Of a stretch of DNA of 64,000 bases, positions 47,861-58,900 are shown piece by piece. The position numbers and the translations under genes are program-made. This DNA comes from Antilocapra americana (lineage: Eukaryota > Chordata > Mammalia > Artiodactyla > Antilocapridae): positions 8,428,638 through 8,492,637 of the forward strand of contig ML660203.1 of NCBI GenBank assembly GCA_007570785.1, read 5' to 3'. The notes under the pieces are model-generated. The model was not told where the DNA came from. It made no database searches and saw only the letters and a list, made by a program, of their open reading frames with translations. Every line of letters begins with the position of its first letter. Position 1 is the stretch's first letter.

Positions 47861-48666
47861 AAATAAAATTAAACAATATTTTTTGAGTACTTCCATTACA
47901 CCAGGTATTCTAAATACATCACCTATGAATTTTCTCATTTAATTTATAATAATCTTATGAGATTCAACCCTTTAAATATGATGACCAAAACTTTTCAGTA
48001 GTTTATGAACAACTAGTTCTCTGAGGGAAAAAAAAAAAAAGATTGAGTTGTAGCATTTCTGACATCTGTGGTATAAATATTCACACTCTGGCTGATTTAA
48101 GACTACCAATATGAGATCAAGCAGCTCACTAAATTCCTGGGGACTTATTGAATCATAACCTGGTTTGAGTCTGCTCCAGCATGCCATTGCTACTATTAGG
48201 AGAGCATAAAAAGCCCTTCACAAATTAGCCCTTATCCATCTTTCCAATGGAATCTCCTCTGACTCTCCAACTCACCCACACAGCCCACTTTCAAATCATG
48301 AAGAATTCTTGTCTGTGTAAGAACATGCCCTGCTTGTTTTACGCTTAATTTTTATTGGGCAATGTGCTTCATTTCTGAGAAGTTCTTTCATCCTTCCTTA
48401 GTTTGGCTCTGTACTGGTGTGTCTTCAAAGCAACATCAACCAAGTCAACAAATAGTAGTTAAGCAACCAGCACATTCCAGGCAGAATGTTAGGAGCTGCG
48501 GGATAGAAATAAAGGAGAAGCAGTTGTTCATATTCCCAGAGTGGCTCACAATCTGATAGTGAAGACAAATAAATAAGCAATGAAGCTGAATTATAGCCTA
48601 AGAGAAGTAGTAATGAGGTACTGATTGAGTCTAACAAGGATGGGCAGGATCAAGACCAACCTTCTT

Positions 48667-48712
48667 AAGGAAGTAAAGGAGACTTTACTTCCTTTACTTC
48701 TAAGGAAGTAAA
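48667..48712. repeat. Two overlapping inverted repeats
   Basis: Arm aaggaagtaaag (48667-48678) pairs perfectly with ctttacttcctt (48683-48694) over a GAGA loop. The sequence tttacttc (48693-48700) can instead pair with gaagtaaa (48705-48712). The two stems share bases and exclude each other. Confidence 0.9.
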
Positions 48713-49254
48713 ACACAGACATCTTTCCAGATAAGACATTTCAAGGCGGGGAGATACAAGCAATTGGAGACTTCTGGAGCAGACTGAGACAGTGCTATAG
48801 GATGGACAGTTATGCTTCCTGAACTCCTTTTTGCTTCCCAAACCCTCAGTGGGTAATTCGATTCCACTCCATTATAGCAGAATTGACAATGGGCAAGTGG
48901 TCAAAATCAATGAACAGTCACAAACACAGGAGGAAATACAATAATATCAACATTTTGAGAAATGTTTGCCAAAATTTTATACATACTGTTTGGTTACTAG
49001 CAAACCATGGCCAACAAATTCGGTGGCCATGGATCAAAGAATACCATAGAACTCAACTGACTTGTTCAATCAGTTACAAACATTGGAAAATATAGCAGAA
49101 ATAATTGGAAATGACAAATCAATGTTGGTGGGATGTGTAGAAAAGTCCATTTAACAAATATGTACTAAAATCAAACTATGTGTCAGCCACTGATTTGTGT
49201 GCTTTACTTGTCTTAACTCATTTAACTTATGCCACATTTTTATAAAACAGGTTC

Positions 49255-49606
49255 TCTTTTTTTTATTGATTTTAATCTATTTTTTCGGCTGTGCTGGGTT
49301 TTTGTCACTGGCTTTTCTCTAGTTGCATTGAGTAGTGGCTATTCTCTAGTTGTGGTGCACGGGCTTCTCAACGCAGTGGCTTCTCCTGTTGCAGAGCACA
49401 GGCTCTAGGATGCGAGGGCTTCAGTAACTGTAGTGGGAGGGATCAGTGGTTGTAGTTCCCTAGCTTTAGAGCACAGGCTCAATAGCTAGCTGTGGGGCAT
49501 GGGCTTAGTCACTCAGAGGCATGGGAGTCTTCCCAGACTAGGATTGAATTCCTGTCTCCTGCATTGCCAGGTGAATTCTTCACCACTGAGCCACCAGGGA
49601 AGCCCC
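49255..49606 (-). mobile_element. CHR-2-type long SINE
   Basis: Antisense: T-rich tail, ggcttctcctgttgcagagc, ggcttcagtaactgtagtgg, cttcaccactgagccaccag, ggaagccccc. Confidence 0.9.
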
Positions 49607-50053
49607 CAAAACAGATTTGACTATTACCCCACAGATATTTCACTAAGAAAACAGAACTTAGGTTAAATAACCCATTCAGTGTCAGACATTCAGGGGGGAT
49701 GCTGGAGTCAGCCTGTATTGGCTTGTAAGAGCTGATTATTATTAACAAATATTCAGTTGACAGCTTAAAATAGACCCTAGTGAAAATATTTACACTATGA
49801 ACATTGGCAAACATCAGGCTTCTCTTTTTTAAGAGCAAATGTATCAGCACACCATTAGTAGTCTTTGGTAGTATTCCAGGCCCTAGGGATATAACAACAA
49901 ACAAAATAAACAAAAATCTCTGCTTTCATGAACTTTATAGTCTAATGGTGGGAGATAAATAATGAACAAATAAATAAATAAAATATATGGTATGTCAGAT
50001 GATGACAGGGCTATGGACAAAAATAAGTGAAAAAGAGGTATAAGTATGCCATC

Positions 50054-50184
50054 CTTTTTTATTTATTTATTTTTGGCTCAGCTGCATGGCATGCAGGACC
50101 TCAGTTCTCTGATCAGGAACTGAACCCATGCTCCCTACATTTGAAGCATGGACTCTTAACCACTAGACCCTCAGGGAAGTCCCC
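50054..50184 (-). mobile_element. CHR-1-type SINE
   Basis: Antisense: ttatttatttatttttggct, agttctctgatcaggaactg, cttaaccactagaccctcag. Confidence 0.88.
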
Positions 50185-50199
50185 ATGCGCCCATTATTT

Positions 50200-50510
50200 T
50201 AAACTGATTTTTTAAGCTGCTTTACAGTGTTGTATTAGTTTCTGCTGTTCAACAAAATGAATCAGCTATATGCATACATACATACCCTCTTTTTTGGATT
50301 TCTTTCCCATTTAGGTTACCACAGAACAATGAATAACATTCCCTGTGCTATAGTGCAGGTTCTGAGTTCTATTTTATACGTACACTGGAGTATGTATATG
50401 TACATACTCTCATATGTATATGTATACATATACTAGTGTATGTATAAAATTGGGATTGCCATCAATCTCAATCTCCCAATGCATCCCAACCTCAACCCCA
50501 TGCTATCATT
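50200..50510 (-). mobile_element. L1 3' UTR fragment
   Basis: Antisense ruminant L1 end: ttagtttctgctgttcaaca, ggttaccacagaacaatgaa, ccctgtgctatagtgcaggt. The stretch 50380-50445 is an expanded TATG/CATA-rich palindromic patch. Confidence 0.82.
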
Positions 50511-50514
50511 TTAA

Positions 50515-50780
50515 ATAGGATGGTCAGGGAAAGCCTCATTAAGAAGGTAATGTCTGATTATGACCTTAAGAAAATAGGAAGGAGCAAGACATGCATTTGT
50601 TCTGGAGCAGAGTGTCCTAGGTAAAGCTTCAGCAAATGCCAAGGCTCTAAGAAGCACAGACATGCCTTGGGTATGTAAGGGATAGCAAAGAAGCCAGCTG
50701 ACTGGGAACAGGCAGGATAAGGGGAAATCTGCAAGAGAGAGTGTGGTAAGTGTACCTAGACATTATTTTTTAGCTTAAAA
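50515..50780 (-). mobile_element. L2 LINE fragment
   Basis: Antisense L2: ggtcagggaaagcctcatta, gcaaatgccaaggctctaag, agcaaagaagccagctgact. Confidence 0.7.
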
Positions 50781-50879
50781 AAATGACCTTGGAACACATA
50801 GCTGGATAATCCATAAACTAATAGCAAAAATAATAAATCATGTTTATTTTTTTCACATTTATTGACTATTTCCTGTGAG

Positions 50880-51815
50880 TTCAGCTCAGTTCAGTTCAGT
50901 TGCTCAGTCGGAACTCTTTAACACCCCATAGACTGCAGCACACCAGGCTTCCCTGTCCATCACCAACTCCCAGAGTTTACTCAAACTCATGTCCATTGAA
51001 TCAGTGATGCCATCCAACCACTTCATCCTCTGTCGTACCCTTCTCCTCCCACCTTCAATCTTTCCCAGCATCAGGGTCTTTTCCAATGAGTCAACTCTTT
51101 GCATGAGGTGGCCAAAGTACTGGAGTTTCAGCTTCAACATCAGTCCTTCCAATGAACACCCAGGACTGATATCCTTTAGGATGGACTGGTTGGATCTCCT
51201 TGCAGTCCNNNNNNNNNNNNNNNNNNNNNNNNNNNNNNNNNNNNNNNNNNNNNNNNNNNNNNNNNNNNNNNNNNNNNNNNNNNNNNNNNNNNNNNNNNNN
51301 NNNNNNNNCTTTGCATGAGGTGGCCAAAGTACTGGAGGTTCAGCTTCAACATCAGTCCTTCCAATGAACACCCAGGACTGATATCCTTTAGGATGGACTG
51401 GTTGGATCTCCTTGCAGTCCAAGGGACTCTCAGAGTCTTCTCCAACGCCACAGTTCAAAACACATCAATTCTTTAGCGCTCAGCTTTCTTTACAGTCCAA
51501 CTCTCACATCCACACATGACTACTGGAAAACCACAGCTTTGACTAGGCAGACCTTTGTCAGCAAAGTAATGTCTCTGCTTTTTAATATGCTGTCTTGGTT
51601 AGTCATAGCTTTTCTTCCAAGGAGCAAGCGTTTTTTAATTTCATGGCTGCAGTCATCATCTGCAGTGATTTTGGAGCTCAAAAAAATAAAGTCTGTCACT
51701 GTTTCCATTGTTTCCCCATCTATTTGGCATGAAGTGATGGGACTGGATGCCATAATCTTAGTTTTCTAAATGTTGACCTTTAAGCCACCTTTTTCCACTC
51801 TCCTCTTTCACTTTC
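50880..51815 (-). mobile_element. BovB (RTE) LINE 3' end, broken by an N gap
   Basis: Antisense BovB from its terminal ttcagctcagttcagttcag repeat through the C-terminal reverse transcriptase region (ttcatggctgcagtcatcat, actggatgccataatcttag). The gap at 51209-51308 and the duplicated flanks interrupt it, so its true structure is unknown. Confidence 0.9.
51209..51308. other. Assembly gap (100 N)
   Basis: Exactly 100 N, a conventional placeholder for a gap of unknown size. The 112 bases on the left (51097-51208) are repeated on the right (51309-51420) with one difference (gagttt / gaggtt). Confidence 0.99.
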
Positions 51816-51844
51816 ATCAAGAGGCTCTTTAGTTCTTTCTATGA

Positions 51845-51990
51845 GTTAGGCCACCCTAAGCGCTTCACATACATTATCTTACTAAATCTTCTCCATATTA
51901 TTTTACTTAATCCTCAGATCAGTCTGTGATGCTGGGGAAACTGAAACAACTGTGAGTTTAAGTAAATTGAACAGAACTGTACTATGTAGG
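51845..51990 (-). mobile_element. MIR
   Basis: Antisense: gcgcttcacatacattatct, tcagtctgtgatgctgggga. Confidence 0.65.
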
Positions 51991-52281
51991 GGGACAGATG
52001 AGAGCCAGTATCTGTTCTCGATTGCTCTATACCTATCTTCTCTATTAGAATTGTTGGGTGAATCTATTATATTCCACGTGATTAATCTGAGTGAATGTGC
52101 TTCACTGTAATTGTAGGGCAATATTATTATTAGGTATATGGGTGTGACTTGGCATATGATTATGAAAACAAATCTAATAAACCTTAAGAAAGGCACTAAG
52201 AATTAAGTGGAGGTATAAGTTTAACTGAGGGTAATTGGAAAAGACATACAAAGAAGGTAGCATTTGAGCTGAACCTTGAAG

Positions 52282-52690
52282 AGCTTCCCTGGTAGCTCAG
52301 CTGATAAAAGAATCCGCCTGCAATGCAGGATGCTGCTGCTGCTGCTGCTAAGTCATTTCAGTTGTGTCCAACTCTGTGCAACCCCATAGACGGAAGTCTA
52401 TTAGGCTCCCCTGTCCCTGGGATTCTGCAGGCAAGAACACTGGAGTGGTTTGCCACTCCCTTCTCCAATGCATGAAAGTGAATAGTGAAAGTGAAGACAC
52501 TCAGGTGTGCCGGACTCTTAGCAACCCTATGTACTGCAGCCTACCAGGCTCCTCAGTCCATGGGATTTTCCAGGCAAGAGTACTGGAGTGGGGTGCCATT
52601 GCCTTCTCCTCAGTGCAGGATACCCCTGTTCAATTCCTGGGTCAGAAAGATCCTCTGGAGAAGGGATAGGCTATCCAACACAGTATTCTT
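52282..52690 (+). mobile_element. Bov-tA SINE split by BOV-A2
   Basis: The head (cttccctggtagctcagctg, aatccgcctgcaatgcagga) is at 52282-52330; the body resumes at 52621 (caattcctgggtcagaaaga) and ends near 52690. Confidence 0.88.
52331..52610 (+). mobile_element. BOV-A2 SINE (dimer)
   Basis: (CTG)n head, then two BOV-A monomers joined by the tgaaagtgaatagtgaaagt linker. Target duplication caatgcagga (52321-52330) and cagtgcagga (52611-52620). Confidence 0.93.
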
Positions 52691-53100
52691 GGGCTTCCCT
52701 GGTGGCTCAACTGGTTAAGAAATTGAAGTCACTCAGTTGTGTCTGACTCTTTGCGACCCCATGGGCTATAGCCTGCCAGGCTTCTCCGTCCATGGGATTT
52801 TCCAGGCAAGAATACTGGAGTGGGTTGCCATTTCCTTCTCCAGGAGAGCTTCCTGACCCAGGGATCAAACCTGGGTCTCCCAAATTGTAGGCAGAGTCTT
52901 TATCATGTGAGCCACCAGGGAAGTCCCAATTGGTAACGAATCTGCCCACCATGCAGGAGACCTGGGTTTGATCCCTGGGTTGGGTAGATCCACTGGGGAA
53001 AGGAAAGGCTACCCACTCCAGTATTCTATCCTGGAGAATTACATGGACTGTGTAGTTCATAGGGTTGCAAATAGTTGGACATAACTGAATGACTTTCACT
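52691..53100 (+). mobile_element. Bov-tA SINE split by an antisense Bov-tA
   Basis: Head at 52691-52721 (ttccctggtggctcaactgg); body resumes at about 52928 (ggtaacgaatctgcccacca) and runs to gacataactgaatgacttt. Confidence 0.88.
52724..52927 (-). mobile_element. Bov-tA SINE, nested
   Basis: Full antisense copy: gaagtcactcagttgtgtct, gatcaaacctgggtctccca, gccaccagggaagtccc, sitting inside the preceding sense Bov-tA. Confidence 0.9.
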
Positions 53101-53494
53101 CACTTTCATGTATTAGTCAAGTTCATGGAGGGAGGTAGAGACCACCTGTTATCTGAAGAGAGACAATTTGATATAATAGATTGTCAACCATGTAACTGAA
53201 GAAGTAAAAGAAGAAATCTAAGCTATCATGAAGGTAGTAAGTGTGAGTTATAGGAACACCTACAACACTTAGGGCTGAGGGAGCAAAGGGAAGAGGTTGG
53301 AATGATTAAAACATAGACAGTTAGAGGAAGTACTAAACAGAACTGAAACAGACCTCTGAAGAGGAGGCCAAACTTGGTGTGTGCTTGTGTCTCTGAACTC
53401 AGAGGGGCTGGGACCAAGATCTTTGTGAAGGAGTCACTGGGCAGTCAATGCTAATGAGACCGATTCTGTAAGCATTGTAAAATTACAAACTGTT

Positions 53495-53761
53495 TCCAAA
53501 AGGGAGGGAGATTGAGAGTGGAGAGAAATAAATAAGGAGATTGAGACACACATACTTTTAGTTGCAAAATAGATGAGTCATGGGTATGAAATATAGTGTG
53601 AGGAATATAGTCAATAATTATGTAATATCTTTGTAAGGCAACAGGTAATAACTAGACTTCTCAAGGTGTATATTTTGAAATGTATTGTTAAATCACTATA
53701 TTGTGTAACAGTAACTAACATAGCCTTGTAGGTCAATTATACATCAAAAACAAGCAAACAT
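53495..53761 (+). mobile_element. Old L1 3' UTR
   Basis: Diverged: aggaatatagtcaataatta, ttgtgtaacagtaactaaca, gtcaattatacatcaaaaac. Confidence 0.6.
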
Positions 53762-53944
53762 GGGACTTCCTTGTTGGTCTAGTGGTTAAGACTCTGCACT
53801 CCAAAGCAGGAGGCCCAGGTTTGATCCCTGATCAGAGACCTTGATCCCACATGTCACAACTAAAGATCCTACATGCTGCAACTAAGACCTGACACAGCCA
53901 AATAAATAAACAAATAAAAAAATATATTTAAAAAAAAAAGAAGA
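53762..53944 (+). mobile_element. CHR-1-type SINE
   Basis: gggacttccttgttggtcta head, gacacagccaaataaataaa tail. Perfect 16-base target duplication aaaaacaagcaaacat at 53746-53761 and 53945-53960. Confidence 0.94.
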
Positions 53945-53974
53945 AAAAACAAGCAAACATTTCTTTAAAATGGA

Positions 53975-54165
53975 TAACCAACAAGGACTTACTATATAGC
54001 ACAGAGAACTCTGCTCAGTGTTTTGTGGTAGTCCGGATGGGAGGGGAATTTGAGGGAGAATGGATACATGTATCTATATGGCTGAGTCCCTTGCTGTTCA
54101 CCTGAAACTATCACAACATAGTTAATCAGCTATACCCCAATACAAAATAACAAGTTAAGGAAACA
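53975..54165 (+). mobile_element. L1 3' tail
   Basis: ggacttactatatagcacag, cacctgaaactatcacaaca, gctataccccaatacaaaat. A related diverged tail follows to about 54292. Confidence 0.82.
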
Positions 54166-54292
54166 GCAAAAAGCAAACAAACATAGAGAACGAGATCAGA
54201 TTTGTGGTTAACAGAGGGAAGGAGTTCAGGAGAGAGGGAATGGGGTGAAGGAAGTCAAAAGGTACAAACTTCCAGTTACAAGATAAATAAAT

Positions 54293-54605
54293 GGACTTCT
54301 CTGGTGGTTGAGTAGTGAAGAATCTGCCTGCCAGTTCAGAAGATATGGGTTCGATCCCTGGCCCAGGACAATTCCACATGCCTTGAGTCACTTAAGCCCA
54401 TGTACCACAACTATTGAACCTGTGCACTGCAGTCTTTGAGCCACAACTACTGAAACCATAGGCTGCAACTACTGAGCCTGCATGCCTACCGCCCATGCTC
54501 CGTTACAAGAGAAGCCACCACAGTGAGAAGCCAGGGCACTGCAACTACAGAACGCACATGTGCAACACTGAAGACCAAGTACAGCCAAAAATAAATAGTA
54601 ACAAT
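54293..54605 (+). mobile_element. CHR-2-type long SINE
   Basis: gacttctctggtggttgagt head, gctccgttacaagagaagcc body, accaagtacagccaaaaata tail. Confidence 0.88.
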
Positions 54606-54734
54606 TTAAAAAAGAAATTACTTCAATGTCCTGAGAATAGGGAAACGTGTGATCTGGAAACCAGGGATTTGGGGGACTTTTATCTCCTTGTAGCATTTTG
54701 TTGTAGAATCTGGGGGTCCTTAGATGACCCTTCT

Positions 54735-55440
54735 CTTTCTTTCCTTTTTTAAATTGAGGTAAAATACTTATAACACAAAAGAAAATGAAAACAATGAGTC
54801 ATGCTAAACTATACATTTTTTGGCATTTCCTACATTCATAATGTTGTGCAACCATCTCCAGTCGCTAGTTTCAGAGCAATTTCAATACTCTGAAAGGAAA
54901 TCTCATACTCATTAAGTAGTTATTCCCCACTCCTCCTTCCTGCTAGTCCCTGGAAACCACTAGTCTGCTGCTTTCTGTCTCCATGAAATTTATCTATTTT
55001 AAATGTTTCAGATACATGCAATTATGTGACTTTTTGTGTCTGGCATCTTTCATTTAGCATAATGCTTTTGAGGCTCATCTATTTGGTAGCATGTATCTGT
55101 ACTTCATTCCTTCTCATGGCTGAATAATACTCTCCTGTATGGATGTACCACTTTCAGTTTATATAGTTATCACTTGATGGACATTTGTGCTGAGTTCATT
55201 TTTGGCTATTATGAATAATATTGCTATGAATATTTGTGTACAGGTATTTGAAAACAATTCTCTTGGGTCTATACTTAGAAGTGGAATTGCTGGGTCATAT
55301 GATAATTCTAATTCTTACTAATTCTAACTTTTTGAGGAGCTTCCAAACTGTTTTCTACAACAGTTGTACCATTTTACATTTACACAGCAAGGTCTAGAAA
55401 GTTCTACTTTCTCCACATTCTTACCAAAATCTTCTTTTAC
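54735..55440 (-). mobile_element. Old L1 3' region
   Basis: Antisense L1: ccactagtctgctgctttct, gaataatactctcctgtatg, ggaattgctgggtcatatga, cttccaaactgttttctaca. Confidence 0.85.
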
Positions 55441-55589
55441 AGCAATTGCACACAAGTCATGTTTACAATGCCCATCTTCCAACTCTGATGCTTCATCTCT
55501 ATATCGACTTAGGACTTGCTTATTTAGAGATGTTTGTGCACGTCATGTCCCTTTGGATCTCCTCTAGAAAATGACTGTTAAGGACATTT

Positions 55590-56140
55590 TTTCTTTTCTT
55601 TTTTTTTTTTAGAACTTTTTTTTCTTGCTCAAAAACAAACAGAAGAATAGAGTCTATTAGATACACCCTTTCAGAGATGTCTTTCTGGGCTATTCATTTT
55701 CATTCACTCATATCATGGAATTACATGCTTTTCATTTAAAATCACTGTGGCTTGATGATTCTTCGGTTTTTCATCCATCACTTTCAAGGTGTATTTCCAT
55801 CTTGTGATGCCTTGTCAGCAGAATCTTCCTCTCCATTACTGGATTTGCTTAAATTCCAAATCTTTTGCAACATTACGTTTGATTGCATTTCTTTTTGCTT
55901 CTGTTAGCACATGTGTTAAACAATACTCTGCCTCCTAATTTTCAATGTTTTATCCATTTCTCTGGTTATTGAATCACAATAGTTTGGAATAAAATATATT
56001 GCTTTTGTGGTCCTCTAAGCTTGCTTCTGCATTCCTTCATGTTAAAGAAAATTAATATTGCCCAATTTATATGCATTTTGTGAAAACTCATATGTTAGTA
56101 CAACTAAGATTTTTCATTTCACTGTATGTAAAATTTATCT
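55590..56140 (-). pseudogene. Candidate processed retrocopy, parent unknown
   Basis: On the minus strand, non-repetitive sequence with coding-like patches in more than one frame (for example SNGEEDSADKASQDGNTP) ends in an A-rich run at 55590-55625, like a polyadenylated retrocopy. Stops and frame changes break it. I cannot name a parent gene, and an L1-like plus-strand tail near 56080-56160 complicates the right edge. It could instead be an unfamiliar repeat. Confidence 0.3.
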
Positions 56141-56177
56141 GACTAAAAAAAAAAAAAAAATGTGAGCAACTACTAAA

Positions 56178-56305
56178 CTCTCTGGAGAAGGAAATGGCAA
56201 CCCATTCCAGTATTCTTGGCTAGAAAATTCCATGGACAGAGGAGCCTGGTGGGCTATAGTCCATGGGGTTGCAAAGAGTTGGACATGACTTAGCAACTGA
56301 GGGCT
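56178..56305 (+). mobile_element. Bov-tA SINE, 3' portion
   Basis: gagaaggaaatggcaaccca, ggacagaggagcctggtggg, ttggacatgacttagcaact. Confidence 0.88.
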
Positions 56306-56804
56306 GAGCACTATACTCTAGTTAAAAATACACAATGCTGAAGAGTTTAGAGATGGTACGCATCAATGTCTTAAATTTTGAAAAGTATTAAAAAATTAAG
56401 CTGCATACCTGGATGGAAAGAGGGATAGGCAGATGAACAGATATGTGATAAAACAAATATTGAAAAATGTTAAATTCAAAATAATTGGTAAGCATATATA
56501 TTATTTTCTCAGCCTTTTTGATAATTCTCATAGAAAAATTAAAAAAAAACCCTTCTTCATTGCTCTGATGACTTCTGTCAAGCAGTTCTTTGTAGAAGAT
56601 TCTTTGATCATTTCCATCATATTTTGAACCCATCAATTTATTTAATCCAATTCAAGTAAATAAACAACATTTAGAGGAATAAATGAGAATGTATAGAAAA
56701 TGGTTTTTAAACTGTAGAACTATATAACCATGATATTATTAATTCTATAATGGCCAAGGGATTGAGCCTGTGTAAAATCTTAAAACAAAACACTATCCCA
56801 AACA

Positions 56805-56935
56805 TATTCCCTGGCTGTCTAGTGGTTAGGACTCTGAAATCTCATTGCCAGTGGCCCAGGTTCAAACCCTAACCAGGGAATTAAGATTCTGCAAGCCACG
56901 TAGTGTGGCAAAATAAAACAAAAAGAAGAAAAAGA
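56805..56935 (+). mobile_element. CHR-1-type SINE
   Basis: tccctggctgtctagtggtt head, caggttcaaaccctaaccag box, A-rich tail. Confidence 0.85.
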
Positions 56936-57103
56936 AGAGTTCTCTAACTAAACTGGAAAGTCTTAAAGGAAAGAGATTGTGTTTTTTATTTATTTGGTTC
57001 TTGCAAATTGTCCACTGAATGCCAAAAATTCAAAAGGTACTAAGCACAGAATGAATCAGTAAATGGCACATTGCACAGATAAAACTCTAAAAGAAAAGGG
57101 GAA

Positions 57104-57292
57104 AGGTGATATCCCTGGTGGTCCAGTGGTTAAGAATCTCCCTTCCAATGCAGGGGGCCTGGGTTCTATCCCTGGTTGGGGAACTAAGATGCCATATGTG
57201 AGGGGGCAACTAAGTTCTTGCACCAGAACCCATGCACCACATCAGGAGAAGCTCATGCAGCTCAAAGAAGACCCAGGGCAGCCAAAAACAAA
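57104..57292 (+). mobile_element. CHR-type SINE
   Basis: tccctggtggtccagtggtt head, gggttctatccctggttggg box, gacccagggcagccaaaaac tail. Confidence 0.88.
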
Positions 57293-57319
57293 AGGGGAGG
57301 GACAAAACAGGGCTATTAA

Positions 57320-57445
57320 AAGGTACTAACTGTTCTCTATAAAATAAATAAGCTCTCAGGATATATTGTACAGCACAGGGCATATAGCAAATATTTTATA
57401 ATAACTATAAATGTAGTATAACCTATAAAAATTTTCAGTCAAGAT
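57320..57445 (+). mobile_element. L1 3' tail fragment
   Basis: attgtacagcacagggcata, aatattttataataactata. The boundaries are vague. Confidence 0.6.
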
Positions 57446-57577
57446 ATAGTGAGCCTATAACAACATACTCCAAACAAACCTCTAAAGGAATGTTTGAAAT
57501 TTGTTATAGCTGATTAAATTTTTGCCATTTTTATGTTTAATCTAAAATAATGTTTGTTTTTTAAATAGTTTTTTGAG

Positions 57578-57675
57578 GGAGTTCCCTCATGGCCTAGTAG
57601 TTAGAATTTCAGGTTCAATCTCTGGTCAGGGAACTGAGATGCCACAAGCTGGGTGGTGTGCCAAGAAACAGTGTC
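57578..57675 (+). mobile_element. CHR-1-type SINE with internal deletion
   Basis: gttccctcatggcctagtag head joined early to aggttcaatctctggtcagg, then ccacaagctgggtggtgtgc. Confidence 0.82.
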
Positions 57676-58295
57676 TTGCATAATCTTTTTTTATCGTGGG
57701 ATGGACAGATGGACAAATAAGTGGCTGGTGATACACCCATGAAACAGCTCTTCTCTGAAGAACAAATGTATGCAAATTCCTTTTGGAAATGTCACTACAA
57801 TGCCCCTGACATTATGGCCAGTAAACAGGCAAGTATTTGAAATGAATGCCAAATTCAATCTTTAAGTAGATTGATTATACAATCAAGTCCAAATGAGGGT
57901 GGAGGGGGATGATTTGATCCTCCCAAATCAGGCAAAAGTCATAAGGCTGGCAAAATTACCTCCACTAGTATGAAATGGGATTAAGTTTCTCATTGTTACA
58001 GAGTCTTAAAGGGGAAAAAGAAAGTTCATAGTGTCCCCAGTGGCTCAAGAATTGCTGGAATCTGTCAGGTAAAGTATGGAAACAGTTGTTGGTTCAGGTC
58101 AGAAACTCTGACCGATCAGAAACCTTGGTCCTCTGAGATAATACCTGAATTCTCTCGGAATGTTAATATCAATTTTTTTTGAGATAATAAAACCTTTCTG
58201 TTATAAGCATCTTTTTGCCCAGGGAAATTTCAATTTAAAGACTTAAAACTTTCATATGAATATTAAGAATACTTTGTACATATATATGTTATATG

Positions 58296-58516
58296 TTAGT
58301 GACTCCGTTGTGTCTGACTCTTTGTGACCCCAAGGACTGTAGCCTGCAAAGCTGCTGTAGCCTGCAAGGCTCTTTTGTTCAGGGAATTCTCCAGGCAAGA
58401 ATACTGGAGTTGGTAGCCATTCCCATCTTCAGGGTTCCTTCCTGACCCAGAGATCCAACCAGTCTCCTGCATTGCATGTGGATTCTTTACCATCTAAGCC
58501 ACAAGGGAAACCCACT
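58296..58516 (-). mobile_element. Bov-tA SINE
   Basis: Antisense: tgtgtctgactctttgtgac, ccaggcaagaatactggagt, gattctttaccatctaagcc. An internal 18-base step repeats ctgtagcctgcaa. Confidence 0.9.
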
Positions 58517-58900
58517 TTATACATTTCTGTATTTGAATTGTAATGTTTAAAGGAACTTAGTGTACAAGAAATTCAGGTAAAAAATGTAGTTAAGTAACCG
58601 ATGAGATTTGTCATTTTAATTGGAAAACTATGAGATTACTTCAGAATATTTTAAGAAAATTTAAAACACTATATTTGTGATTTTAATTTTTTAGGTTTAG
58701 AAGAGTTTATATACTTGGAGAAGTTTTAAAGTACTCAAAAGTAACACATCAAAAAAAACACACACCATGTTAAACTGACAAAAGCATACTAAATTTGAGC
58801 AAATTTATCTAATATAAATGGAACTGATTTTTTGAAGGGGGTTTAGTCCATTCAATTTGAATTCAACTCAATAGAAAAGTGAAGATGATGGTAATATTCT

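Noticed and set aside
50904..51458. Minus-strand 184-codon frame including unknown residues
   Set aside because: It reads through the N gap and the duplicated flanks of a BovB fragment, so its continuity is artificial.
52331..52610. CRISPR-like or tandem-array appearance of repeated SINE blocks
   Set aside because: The repeats are BOV-A monomers with SINE linkers and target duplications, not regularly spaced direct repeats with unique spacers; the genome is mammalian.
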